Source of the DNA: a virus
DNA length: 64,000 bases
IMG/VR virus record: IMGVR_UViG_3300006923_000014
Location: 17,516-81,515 of that record
Strand: one strand, 5' to 3'
The translations under genes and the position numbers were made by a program. Positions 15,140-23,393 of the stretch are shown here, in pieces (position 1 is the first letter of the stretch; the number at the start of each line of letters is the position of its first letter). The notes below the pieces were generated by a model. That model saw only the letters and a program-made list of their open reading frames with translations. It searched no databases and was not told the DNA's origin.

Positions 15140-15882
15140 TTTTCTTACTAGCAACACTTTTAGCATGTAGCCCCGAATGTCCTATTGACGTTACTGTAGA
15201 AGAAGCTATCATTAATGTAGAACAGCCTTCTACTGAAACAGACACAGACGAAAGAGAAGTGTCAGATGAGGCAGAAACCATTACTGATACCGAAGAGCCT
15301 CTTGTTGTAGATACAAATAGCGGTGATACCGCTGATGAAACAACAGATTGGACTGAATATATTGCAGCCAAAAGCGTCAAGGACTGTAATAATTGGCTCA
15401 AGAATATGGAAAAGCCAAAGGATCCAAATTTTTCATGCAATATGTGGGGAATGAATCAAGCTGGCGAATACATAGAACTGTATGACCTGAAAGGACAAGT
15501 TGTTCTCCTTGAATTCAGTACCGTCTGGTGCAGTGTTTGTAATTATATTGCTCCTGGAACACAGGAAGTACATGATTCTTTTCAAGACTTTGTTTACTTA
15601 ACAGTTCTTGTTCAAGATGAAAGTCGAAATCATATCGAACCTAGCGATGGAATTGCCTGGGCAAAATATTATAATATTACAACAGCTCCAGTCTTAGTTA
15701 CTCCCTATGACTCGGTCATTACCGAAACCCATGATGGTTCCGAACCCACATTGTGGGACGTCAGCGCATGGCCTTCCTTCTATCTTTTAAATAGAGATGG
15801 ACAAATTGTCTGGCGTAGTGATGGTTACAATGAAGAAAGAATCTTGACCTATATTGAAAATGAAATAAATGAAACAGATTGA
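15136..15882 (+). CDS. TlpA/thioredoxin-fold lipoprotein
   Basis: 248 aa. N-terminal lipoprotein signal (IFLLATLLAC, Cys about residue 11), then an acidic Thr/Asp/Glu-rich linker of about 70 residues, then a thioredoxin-like domain with the redox motif WCSVC (FSTVWCSVCNYIAP) and the cis-Pro strand SAWPSFYLLN. This is the layout of TlpA-like disulfide reductases working outside the inner membrane. A second protein of the same design is at 36550. The role may be disulfide handling of exported phage or host proteins. Confidence 0.85.
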   Translation: MIFLLATLLACSPECPIDVTVEEAIINVEQPSTETDTDEREVSDEAETITDTEEPLVVDTNSGDTADETTDWTEYIAAKSVKDCNNWLKNMEKPKDPNFSCNMWGMNQAGEYIELYDLKGQVVLLEFSTVWCSVCNYIAPGTQEVHDSFQDFVYLTVLVQDESRNHIEPSDGIAWAKYYNITTAPVLVTPYDSVITETHDGSEPTLWDVSAWPSFYLLNRDGQIVWRSDGYNEERILTYIENEINETD

Positions 15883-15907
15883 ATCAAAAAATTAAAAGGA
15901 GGAGCCC

Positions 15908-16324
15908 CTGGAAAGTTTACTCTGGGGGTTCTTGCTTTTCTTTGCGGCAGTGTCCATCCTTGAGGCGATAGCCTCTTGGACAGATAAAAGATCTATTAGA
16001 AAAATAGGCACACGCATCCTTATTTGGATAGCAATCACCCCAATCATTACAGAATTACTTGGCATCAGTCTAGGACTATTAGCAGGTGGCACAGCAACCA
16101 AAGCTGGCCTTGAATATGCTATTTCAACAGGACTAATTGCTTCAGTATTTAGATTAATTAATACTAAATTCAAAGTACAAAATATGAGCCTAATTGAATG
16201 GCTCCACAAAGAAAAACTCTATAAAACTGACTGGCACCACGACGAATCATTGTTACATATTATTTTTAAAACCAGGAATAAAAATGAACGAACCGAGACA
16301 GGGCTGGATAAAGATTCCATTTAA
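15908..16324 (+). CDS. Membrane protein, probable CTG start
   Basis: 138 aa if begun at CTG 15908, six bases after a perfect AGGAGG; the first standard start in frame is TTG 15932 with no ribosome site. From CTG the protein begins ESLLWGFLLFFAAV, giving a complete N-terminal membrane segment, which supports the longer form. A second hydrophobic stretch covers about residues 38-72. Function unknown. Confidence 0.6.
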   Translation: MESLLWGFLLFFAAVSILEAIASWTDKRSIRKIGTRILIWIAITPIITELLGISLGLLAGGTATKAGLEYAISTGLIASVFRLINTKFKVQNMSLIEWLHKEKLYKTDWHHDESLLHIIFKTRNKNERTETGLDKDSI

Positions 16325-16583
16325 TAATGGAGTTGTCATTCTCTGCCAACCACAAGACTATCCTGAAGTTCTTGTTAATACTTTCCCTGCACTAAATTTT
16401 AAACAAGCTCAGATTAACGTTGATACAAAAACTCTTGTTTACTCATCTACTGATGGTGAAGAAGAAGCTCCAATCATTGCATATAAAGAAGACATCGAAG
16501 CAGCACGGAAAGCAGCCATCGACTGGCTTCATGAAATCCTCAAATCAAATCTTCCCACTCCTCCTCCAAACCAGGATAACTAA
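16284..16583 (+). CDS. Orphan protein
   Basis: 99 aa from ATG 16284; the longer frame from 16194 would overlap the previous gene by 131 bases. Pro-rich C-terminus (LPTPPPNQDN). Directly adjacent to the large orphan at 16584. Not recognised. Confidence 0.65.
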   Translation: MNEPRQGWIKIPFNNGVVILCQPQDYPEVLVNTFPALNFKQAQINVDTKTLVYSSTDGEEEAPIIAYKEDIEAARKAAIDWLHEILKSNLPTPPPNQDN

Positions 16584-18170
16584 ATGGATACCCCCACTTC
16601 ATTCCTCCAGGCCTTCGAAGAAGGTGTTTCTGGTATTGAAGCAAGCGTCACTGATTACAAATTTAGTGACTCTGGCTACCTTCTAAGCAGCAATGGATAT
16701 ACCCAAGCAAACGATATGAGATACGACAAGAAGGGTCAGCCCCAGCCTTTCGTATTTCATACTGCTGATGGACAAACTCTCACCACTCCATATCGTAAGG
16801 TATATCAAGGGTGGAAGGAAGCTTATTCATTCCCTCAAGGCGCTGAAGAATCTTACACCAAGGATGAGGGTGGAGAAATGCTCCATTCGTCTGCAGCCAA
16901 TGCAGACCAGCGCTCAACTTTGCGTGAATCTTCTTGGCAAGATTGGTTCGACCTCAATCATATTGTTCAAAAAATTGTTGTGTCTGCAGCAAGCCATGAA
17001 CTGTCTTACAAAGACATGTGGTCTTATCTTTTCAAATGGATGAATACCGCCAAAGAACAAGGTAAGCTTGATTTTGAATTCATCTTGCTTCCAGAAGAAG
17101 TTCAAATTATCAAGAATGCTTGGCGTCAAATTGACCGACAAGGTCTTAGTCAATTCCAATCCAATATGGAAAACTATCTCCAGCGTGTAGATTCTGAAGG
17201 CAACTCTATTGATGACTTCAATATGTACTTTACACGACCTGACGTAGGGGACGCAGAACTACTGCGTACTCCCTTCCCTATGGTTACTCTGCCTGGTGGG
17301 CAGGTGGTTAAAGACGGATGGAATGTAGACGACATTCTGTGGCCAGGAGAGCAAGAACGACTTAGTGCAGAGAGAAAGTTGAACTACTCTGCTTATGAAC
17401 TCTATGGAACCAGTACAGATAATGAGACAAAGAAAACCCAATGGTTCAATAACACTGATAACTTTGATAGAATCAAAAACTCAAAGGTTATTGCCGAAGA
17501 GAAGGTAACAGAGTGGCTTCACTCTATTACTGGTAAGCTAGAAAGCTTGCCCTATCTCTTGGGTGTGTCTTGCTACCTAGATACTCTTCAGAAAAATGTT
17601 GCCATTTATTTCCAAGATGTCTTCCCTGATGTAAGTACTAATGCCGCTGTACTACAGGCACGACTGTATCACGCAGACAATCGAGTCGTCTTCTTTCTTG
17701 AAGAAAAGGGATGGATGAGTATCAAGCACTACCAAGAAGAAGACCGATACACTATGGTTGAACACAAGGGAAGAGTGGGTCTTCCTATGGTTCGAGCTAA
17801 CAGTGCGCGCATCACAAAGAGTGCCTGGCTTAAAGCTAAGCTATATCTTACTCAGATTCTTCTCACTCAGCATGAACAGTCAGAAAAAGAGGCAATCAAC
17901 CTTACCTTTGCTCACCTAGACAAAGAAGGGAAGCCTATTCGTAACCAAGGACAAACACAAGCCTTTCTACCCACCAGAGAAGGAGCACGCATTATTAACA
18001 CTACTCCGCGTTCCTTTATCAAGCGATGGGGAAGAGAAGCCCAACAGGAAGCAGGCGAAACAACTGAAGCGGTAGTCAAGAAACTAATTTCATTCAAAAT
18101 CCGTAAGCACGAGCACGATGTAAAGACTGCCTATGCTTACCTTTACAAACAACTTACCAAAGGAAATTAA
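16584..18170 (+). CDS. Large orphan protein
   Basis: 528 aa, soluble, starts one base after the preceding stop and is followed directly by the next gene. Composition and codon use suggest good expression. No motif I recognise: no Walker, nuclease or metal cluster. A Trp/Asp-rich N-terminal half and a basic helical C-terminus (SFKIRKHEHDVKTAYAYL) are visible. Its size and well-kept reading frame suggest an important, perhaps virion-associated, protein; that is inference. Confidence 0.75.
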   Translation: MDTPTSFLQAFEEGVSGIEASVTDYKFSDSGYLLSSNGYTQANDMRYDKKGQPQPFVFHTADGQTLTTPYRKVYQGWKEAYSFPQGAEESYTKDEGGEMLHSSAANADQRSTLRESSWQDWFDLNHIVQKIVVSAASHELSYKDMWSYLFKWMNTAKEQGKLDFEFILLPEEVQIIKNAWRQIDRQGLSQFQSNMENYLQRVDSEGNSIDDFNMYFTRPDVGDAELLRTPFPMVTLPGGQVVKDGWNVDDILWPGEQERLSAERKLNYSAYELYGTSTDNETKKTQWFNNTDNFDRIKNSKVIAEEKVTEWLHSITGKLESLPYLLGVSCYLDTLQKNVAIYFQDVFPDVSTNAAVLQARLYHADNRVVFFLEEKGWMSIKHYQEEDRYTMVEHKGRVGLPMVRANSARITKSAWLKAKLYLTQILLTQHEQSEKEAINLTFAHLDKEGKPIRNQGQTQAFLPTREGARIINTTPRSFIKRWGREAQQEAGETTEAVVKKLISFKIRKHEHDVKTAYAYLYKQLTKGN

Positions 18171-18650
18171 ATGAGTACAGGGATTCCTCCTCGTCTCGCA
18201 GGAAAGAAGGTTTTAGTCCTTCAAAACAATGTCGTGGTGCCACGACCAAAGTGCAAAGACAAAAATGATAGAGAAAGAGTTCTAAAAGAAATTGGAGAGA
18301 AATCTACAATGGATCTTGGAGCTGCTATCAATCAAGGCAAAATAACTTTAGCAGATGCAAAGAAAATGTTTCCAGCATCTGTATTGTTCGATCATTCAAC
18401 ACGCAACCCTCAAACAAACTCCTTACGAAGAAATGATGTTCGACTTGTAGAAAAGAAAACCCAAACCTATTGGGGCTTGACTAATACTCGATTCCCACAA
18501 TGGGTGCCCATTATAGGAAGAGATAGCCAATCAGATTATCTTGTTGTACAGAAAAGAGTTGTCACTATGTTATGTGCTGTCTCTTCATCTGGAACTCAGG
18601 TAATCAATGTCCTTAACACTAAAACAACCACCACGAAGAGACGTACCTAG
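18171..18650 (+). CDS. Orphan protein
   Basis: 159 aa, basic, starting directly after the large orphan, so probably its functional partner. Ends in a Thr/Lys-rich tail (NTKTTTTKRRT). Not recognised. Confidence 0.7.
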   Translation: MSTGIPPRLAGKKVLVLQNNVVVPRPKCKDKNDRERVLKEIGEKSTMDLGAAINQGKITLADAKKMFPASVLFDHSTRNPQTNSLRRNDVRLVEKKTQTYWGLTNTRFPQWVPIIGRDSQSDYLVVQKRVVTMLCAVSSSGTQVINVLNTKTTTTKRRT

Positions 18651-18668
18651 GAACCCCATTGGAGTAAA

Positions 18669-18743
18669 ATGGGATCACTAGACTTACTTCTAATTACAAT
18701 AACATTAACAGTTATAGGAAAATTAAGTGTCAAGAGAAACTAA
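18669..18743 (+). CDS. Membrane micropeptide
   Basis: 24 aa predicted from ATG 18669 with a good GGAG ribosome site 4 bases upstream. It is almost a single hydrophobic helix (LDLLLITITLTVIG) ending in a basic tail. The stop overlaps the next gene. A real micropeptide or a translation leader. Confidence 0.45.
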   Translation: MGSLDLLLITITLTVIGKLSVKRN

Positions 18744-19023
18744 TACCAGAGTATCTAGAATTGAACAAGGTAAAAATATTGCCGCTACGCGCGGACATGC
18801 AAAAACCTATGTCAATACTGGATCACTAAAAGAAGTCTTTCAATTCGAACACTCTGAAGAAACAGTCCTCGCAGGCGAAGTCCTAATAGGTTATGATTCT
18901 TCAGGACAACCAATATGGAAATATGCAGAGCACACCTTCTATTTCAAAGCACCTGAAACCCAGCTAGTAGTTTATGATTCTAACTATCTAGATGTTTATC
19001 CTGGAGAAGATAATGAAAATTAA
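18727..19023 (+). CDS. Orphan protein
   Basis: 98 aa from GTG 18727. Soluble, strand-rich after residue 40, acidic C-terminus. Overlaps the next gene's start. Not recognised. Confidence 0.65.
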   Translation: MSRETNTRVSRIEQGKNIAATRGHAKTYVNTGSLKEVFQFEHSEETVLAGEVLIGYDSSGQPIWKYAEHTFYFKAPETQLVVYDSNYLDVYPGEDNEN

Positions 19024-19300
19024 TATCATTCCCGCAGAAAAGTTACGGGAGTTTCAAGCTCCCACTGCACAAAAGCTAGCTCAGAGAGTTCAAAATACTT
19101 TTAAGCGCTTACATCTTCATGACGGACAACGGTTTGTTGATGTCCCTCTCTACCTTGAAAATGATACAATGGTAAATGAGGTGACTGATGCAATCAAAAC
19201 AGCCGACGCGGAGTATTCAGTCCAGGTGGTTAACACTGAAGAAGAACAGTACTGCTCTCGTGTACTTCGTATTAGCTGGTATCCAGAGAACAATGAGTAA
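19013..19300 (+). CDS. Orphan protein
   Basis: 95 aa from ATG 19013, which has GGAGA 5 bases upstream; the ATG at 18992 is less well placed. A mixed alpha/beta pattern with the opening MKINIIPAEKLREF. Not recognised. Confidence 0.65.
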   Translation: MKINIIPAEKLREFQAPTAQKLAQRVQNTFKRLHLHDGQRFVDVPLYLENDTMVNEVTDAIKTADAEYSVQVVNTEEEQYCSRVLRISWYPENNE

Positions 19301-19595
19301 GGTATTTAAATTCATTGTTAAGAAAGTATTAAATAAATTGGACGAGAAATATCCCGTCCAGCAACCCTCTCCTCTTCCTCCAAAAGAAGTAAAAACTAAA
19401 ACCATAGAGTTTCAAAACAGAGACTTTAAAATGGTAACAAGTTCGAGCGGCAATCCAATCATTAAAGAGATTGAAGTTACAATCAACTCTTTTAATGGTA
19501 AGAAAGCTCCTTACTTATGTTATAAAGTTTCTAATGGACTCGAAACACAGTGGTGGGCTTACTGTCCTGTGGAGGACACACGCTATAAGGGATGA
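19293..19595 (+). CDS. Orphan protein
   Basis: 100 aa from ATG 19293, preferred because the longer frame from 19188 overlaps the previous gene by 113 bases. Amphipathic basic N-terminus (SKVFKFIVKKVLNKL) and an aromatic C-terminal strand region. Not recognised. Confidence 0.6.
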   Translation: MSKVFKFIVKKVLNKLDEKYPVQQPSPLPPKEVKTKTIEFQNRDFKMVTSSSGNPIIKEIEVTINSFNGKKAPYLCYKVSNGLETQWWAYCPVEDTRYKG

Positions 19596-19596
19596 T

Positions 19597-19980
19597 ATGA
19601 ACATCTTATTAGGATTTTACTTTACAGTCACTACATTTCTTGTTCTTTATTCTTGGCTTGTTCTTAGGCCTGAGTTAAAAGAATCTAAAGAAAGATTAAA
19701 GAATCTTTCTAGTCGTCTTGCTCAAAATTATTATGATTTAAATTTCATTGTTGGAGAAATAGAAGACGCAGATATTCTAGTACGTAGTGATGTATATAAG
19801 TTAAAGCAACAAATAGATGCTATTTGGAAAGGATTTGGCTGGGAAGATGAGGTTTTTATCTCCTCAGTCAAACAAGGTCAAACAGAATGGCGCATACCTA
19901 TACCTCAAAAGAAGGAAGGTCAAGTAATTAAAAGGGTTACCTCTAACGTTAGGGTTCTTAAAACACCAAAGAATCGTTGA
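19597..19980 (+). CDS. Membrane-anchored coiled-coil protein
   Basis: 127 aa from ATG 19597. One N-terminal membrane helix (about residues 4-23) followed by a coiled coil (LKESKERLKNLSSRLAQ). Such bitopic proteins include inner-membrane spanins, but no lysis partner is recognised here. Its stop abuts the stop of the reverse-strand protease gene. Confidence 0.6.
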   Translation: MNILLGFYFTVTTFLVLYSWLVLRPELKESKERLKNLSSRLAQNYYDLNFIVGEIEDADILVRSDVYKLKQQIDAIWKGFGWEDEVFISSVKQGQTEWRIPIPQKKEGQVIKRVTSNVRVLKTPKNR

Positions 19981-20646
19981 TTAATGTTTTAGCAAACCCT
20001 TATTAATACTAGAAAGCTTTACAACCCAAACTCGTGTTGGATCAAACTGTTCAAGACCTATACCTATAGCACTTATAACTCCAACTAGATCTCCTTTGTG
20101 GTTATAAACACCGCCGCCACTAGAACCAGGAAGAGCATAGGCTTGTAAAAGAGCTGCATTACTAAAGCTCTCTCCATCAGAAACCATTCCTCGTGTAACT
20201 ACATTACAGTCTCTCGAAGGGCAACCAAGAAGCCAAACTTCTTGACCTGTCTTTAGCTGTGCTGAAATTTTAGCAGCCTTTGTTTTCTTTGGCTTCTTTG
20301 GTAAATCAAAGATAGCCCAATCATCAAAGTCATTAGGTCTTGTTACATATCCTATCGAGTCTAATGTTACACAGCCTTCTTTCTCAAGATCAAGAAAGCC
20401 ACAAACTCTAGTTGCATGTTCTTTAGAAATATCTGCAACATGAGCGGCTGTCAAAAGCCTATAGATTCCATGAGATTTTACAATAGTCCCAGACCCTACT
20501 GGAATCCATCCAAAGACAGCGTGATCAACTTCAAAAGACACTGCAGAGACTTTCATATTTTTAACTTGAGGAACAACGTCGGGCGCTGCGTGGCATGACT
20601 GAGCGAACAACAATAACAGAGTAAAAAACTTTATCATAAACAACAC
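19981..20646 (-). CDS. Secreted trypsin-like serine protease
   Basis: 221 aa on the reverse strand. Signal peptide at residues 1-21 (FFTLLLLFAQSCHA with an A-x-A-like site). Catalytic triad in order: His of LTAAHVAD, Asp of DDWAIFDL, Ser of PGSSGGGVY, as in trypsin/V8-type proteases (S1 family). Two Cys pairs may form disulfides, fitting a periplasmic location. It is one of only two credible reverse-strand genes, flanked by + strand operons, with AGGGAG 8 bases before the start, so it looks like a self-contained moron gene. Possible targets are host envelope proteins or other phages' receptors. Confidence 0.9.
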   Translation of the reverse strand: MLFMIKFFTLLLLFAQSCHAAPDVVPQVKNMKVSAVSFEVDHAVFGWIPVGSGTIVKSHGIYRLLTAAHVADISKEHATRVCGFLDLEKEGCVTLDSIGYVTRPNDFDDWAIFDLPKKPKKTKAAKISAQLKTGQEVWLLGCPSRDCNVVTRGMVSDGESFSNAALLQAYALPGSSGGGVYNHKGDLVGVISAIGIGLEQFDPTRVWVVKLSSINKGLLKH

Positions 20647-20676
20647 TCCCTATTACTATTATGCCATAAGGTAGCC

Positions 20677-21435
20677 ATGAATCCGATTCCTAACTTTGTT
20701 AAAGAAAAAACAGCTTGTTATTTTTCTCTCTTTAATACTTCTTTTCTTCCTTTTAACAAAGAAGAATCATTAAGAAATACTTTTCGGCAATTAACAATCG
20801 CAATTCCTGAAATTCTAGTTACTGGTGGTTACGTTAGAGATAATCTAGCAAACGCAAGTATCTTGCCAAAAGATATAGATTTAATTATTCCTTTTAAAGG
20901 GAAAACTCAGCAGATTGTTCTTCAGAATACTATTACCAACCTTCTTTCTTGTCATGGAGCTGTTCAAAATATATATGAAGATAAATATAATAATATTTTT
21001 GAAGAAAAAATTATAGTTAATAAAGTTAATATTCGAATAGGCCAAACTATTGTTTTTAGTATTGACCTTATCTGGACAGAAGAACCAGAAAAATATATTA
21101 AATCTTTTGATTGGCTTTGCTGCATGGGGACAATGTTTTTAAAGGATCTCGTGGATTGTAGTTCCCTATATCGAGATATATACTTTCCATCGCCTGAAGA
21201 ACTTGAAGAATACAAAGAAGAGAAAATCTCAAAATTTGGATCATCACCTCTTACACATTATTATCATTATAGAAAAACTCTTCGCCTCAATAGCGTTAAA
21301 AATCCCGAGTCAGCACTGAGGCGTGGGTTTTACTTGGCACATCGCTTAGGTAAAAAGATGAGACAAGAAGACTTCAATACATTAGTCATGATGACTAATC
21401 TCTTAGACAATAACAAATTAATCGAAAAGGATTAA
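20677..21435 (+). CDS. Nucleotidyltransferase, CCA-adding/poly(A) polymerase type
   Basis: 252 aa. The polymerase beta-type signature of class II CCA-adding enzymes is present: VTGGYVRDNL followed by PKDIDLI, with two Asp for metal binding, and a third Asp in FSIDLIW. The length covers the head and neck but not the full body and tail of cellular enzymes (about 400 aa). A CCA-repair role for phage or host tRNAs fits the nearby translation genes, but another nucleotidyl transfer is possible. Confidence 0.7.
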   Translation: MNPIPNFVKEKTACYFSLFNTSFLPFNKEESLRNTFRQLTIAIPEILVTGGYVRDNLANASILPKDIDLIIPFKGKTQQIVLQNTITNLLSCHGAVQNIYEDKYNNIFEEKIIVNKVNIRIGQTIVFSIDLIWTEEPEKYIKSFDWLCCMGTMFLKDLVDCSSLYRDIYFPSPEELEEYKEEKISKFGSSPLTHYYHYRKTLRLNSVKNPESALRRGFYLAHRLGKKMRQEDFNTLVMMTNLLDNNKLIEKD

Positions 21436-21436
21436 C

Positions 21437-22123
21437 ATGCAAGTCCCCGAAGGTTATGAGCTAGTCTCTGACTTACAAATAGATGTACCTATCTTAAATC
21501 CTATTACATTCAGTGCGCTGGCAAATCCCGAGGCTCTCCAACATGTTGGTAAGCACCTTATTGCAGGTCCAGCCCTTACTGCAGATGTAATGGAATTAGA
21601 TACTGATGCAGACGGAGGAAAACTTTATTGTATTTTCACAGAACATCCTAAAGAACTAGAAGATTTCTTCTCAAGCTATGGGATGACTGAGATAACTCAT
21701 TCTGTTCTTCCTCGTTTATGGAAAGACCAAGATTACGCATTATCTATTATTGTTCCTTCAGAACATAGTCTTAACAATATGAGAAAAGAGAACATGCGCA
21801 TCTTTGATTGTGACTGTCTTGCTGCAGAGATGCCCTCAAGTATTGAGTTAGGAATCACTGAAGGTACTTATATTCTTAAGCCAAAAGAGATGCCCCAAAA
21901 GATTAGACTAACCAAGGTTGGAAGAATGCTTCCAGTTGACCTGGTAAAGGTCTACACAAAAGCCTATCATCGAATGGGTTTTAAAATTGACTACTTTGTA
22001 TTTCATCACTTTTGGAGACTTAGATGTGCATTCAATTTTAGAAATGATCTAATAGATGACCTAAACGCCTTTGAGGAATGGCGTAGTGATTTCCTCGATG
22101 AACCAATTACCTTTACTTACTAA
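21437..22123 (+). CDS. Orphan protein next to nucleotidyltransferase
   Basis: 228 aa, one base after the nucleotidyltransferase stop. Mixed alpha/beta, with acidic stretches (DADGG near residue 56, DCDCL near 128). No signature recognised. It may be a subunit or diverged relative of its neighbour. Confidence 0.65.
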   Translation: MQVPEGYELVSDLQIDVPILNPITFSALANPEALQHVGKHLIAGPALTADVMELDTDADGGKLYCIFTEHPKELEDFFSSYGMTEITHSVLPRLWKDQDYALSIIVPSEHSLNNMRKENMRIFDCDCLAAEMPSSIELGITEGTYILKPKEMPQKIRLTKVGRMLPVDLVKVYTKAYHRMGFKIDYFVFHHFWRLRCAFNFRNDLIDDLNAFEEWRSDFLDEPITFTY

Positions 22124-22141
22124 GAACCAGGAGAAAGAACA

Positions 22142-23326
22142 ATGGATTCAAGAAATTTTCAAAGAGTACTAGATATTTACTTCGAAGCGGATGTGCCTCT
22201 TCACGTCTGGGGCGCCGGTGGAATCGGCAAGTCTCAAATCATTGAAGCAGTTGCTGAAAGGAAAGGTCACCACATGGAAGACCTACGTCTCGCAACACAG
22301 GAAGTGGGAGACCTTATTGGTATTCCCAAACGTACAACCCAAGAAGCTTTACGCATCTCTGGACATGATGAAGAAGGCAATGCCATTATCGAAACCTACA
22401 CTGCTGATGTCACTACTTGGACTCAGCCGACTTGGTTCCGTCGTATTTGGAACAAGTATGCCCTTGGGTTCCGAACCGTGCTTTTCCTCGACGAAATGGA
22501 CCGTGCCAACAAAGAAGTTATTCAGGTAGCTTACCAGCTAACAACGAAAAAGCAACTTCACGAGCACGAGCTGCCCCCTGGGACCATCATCATCGCAGCA
22601 GGTAACCCTCCAACTGAAGATTACATGGTAGAGACTTTCGACGACGCTATGTGTACTCGTTGGGCACACGTTAAGCTTGATGCTAACGTCCCTGCGTGGC
22701 TTACTGAAGTCGGACCTCGTATGGATGAAGAAATCACAGGCTTCATTGCAACTGCAGGCAAGGAATATCTTTTCCACAAAGCAGCTGCTTGGGATATTGA
22801 AACTGTTAGAATGCCTACGCCTCGTGGTTGGGAGTTCGTAAACCGAGTTTACGGTGCTTGGAAGAAGCACGGTGGCGGCGACCAACTACTTCTTATGACT
22901 TGTGTCGGTTCTATCGTTGGCGCTGCAGCTGGTCGAGAATTCGTTCAGTCTCTTGAGACTCAGTGGATTACCAGAGATCAGATTCTTTCTGGAGCAAAGA
23001 ACTACCAAGACCTTAAAGCAAGCTCTGCAGCTTCTGGTCAGATTCTTCGACTCGTTAACGAATGCTCTCTCTATCTCGAAAAGAAAGACTTTAAGAGCAA
23101 GAAGAAAGAGAAAATGGTTGTTGACGCAAGTAAGGTTCAAGCCTTTGGTGCATTCCTCGATGCCCTTACTCAGGATAAAACCGAGCTTTCTGTCTCTCTA
23201 ACCAAGAGCATCATGAAGCGCGAGCGTGAAGTACTCAAGCTTATTCTCACGAAGGTTTCACCTTCCACGAGAAGTCGCTACAACGAACTCTTCACTCTCA
23301 GTCACAAGGTTAACGCATCTTATTAA
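22142..23326 (+). CDS. MoxR-type AAA+ ATPase
   Basis: 394 aa. Walker A GAGGIGKS near residue 24, Walker B VLFLDEMDRA near 120, sensor-1 Asn of AAGNPP near 154, and an arginine region after CTRWAHV. MoxR ATPases act with VWA-domain proteins as chaperones that load metals or remodel complexes; a VWA metallopeptidase follows at 23394. Codon use is richer in G/C-ending codons than the neighbours, suggesting high expression. A strong hairpin closes the gene. Confidence 0.9.
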   Translation: MDSRNFQRVLDIYFEADVPLHVWGAGGIGKSQIIEAVAERKGHHMEDLRLATQEVGDLIGIPKRTTQEALRISGHDEEGNAIIETYTADVTTWTQPTWFRRIWNKYALGFRTVLFLDEMDRANKEVIQVAYQLTTKKQLHEHELPPGTIIIAAGNPPTEDYMVETFDDAMCTRWAHVKLDANVPAWLTEVGPRMDEEITGFIATAGKEYLFHKAAAWDIETVRMPTPRGWEFVNRVYGAWKKHGGGDQLLLMTCVGSIVGAAAGREFVQSLETQWITRDQILSGAKNYQDLKASSAASGQILRLVNECSLYLEKKDFKSKKKEKMVVDASKVQAFGAFLDALTQDKTELSVSLTKSIMKREREVLKLILTKVSPSTRSRYNELFTLSHKVNASY

Positions 23327-23334
23327 CACACGAG

Positions 23335-23358
23335 AAGGGGAGGGTAACTCCTCCCCTT
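23335..23358 (+). terminator. Hairpin after the MoxR gene
   Basis: AAGGGGAGG pairs with CCTCCCCTT around a 6-base loop. It lacks a T-run, so it may attenuate or protect the 3' end rather than fully terminate. Confidence 0.6.
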
Positions 23359-23393
23359 TCTCATTCAAAACTACTACACAAGTAGGAGAATAA

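Noticed and set aside
22538-22885. Reverse-strand frame inside the MoxR gene
   Set aside because: MoxR motifs on the + strand are unambiguous and the antisense product has no features.
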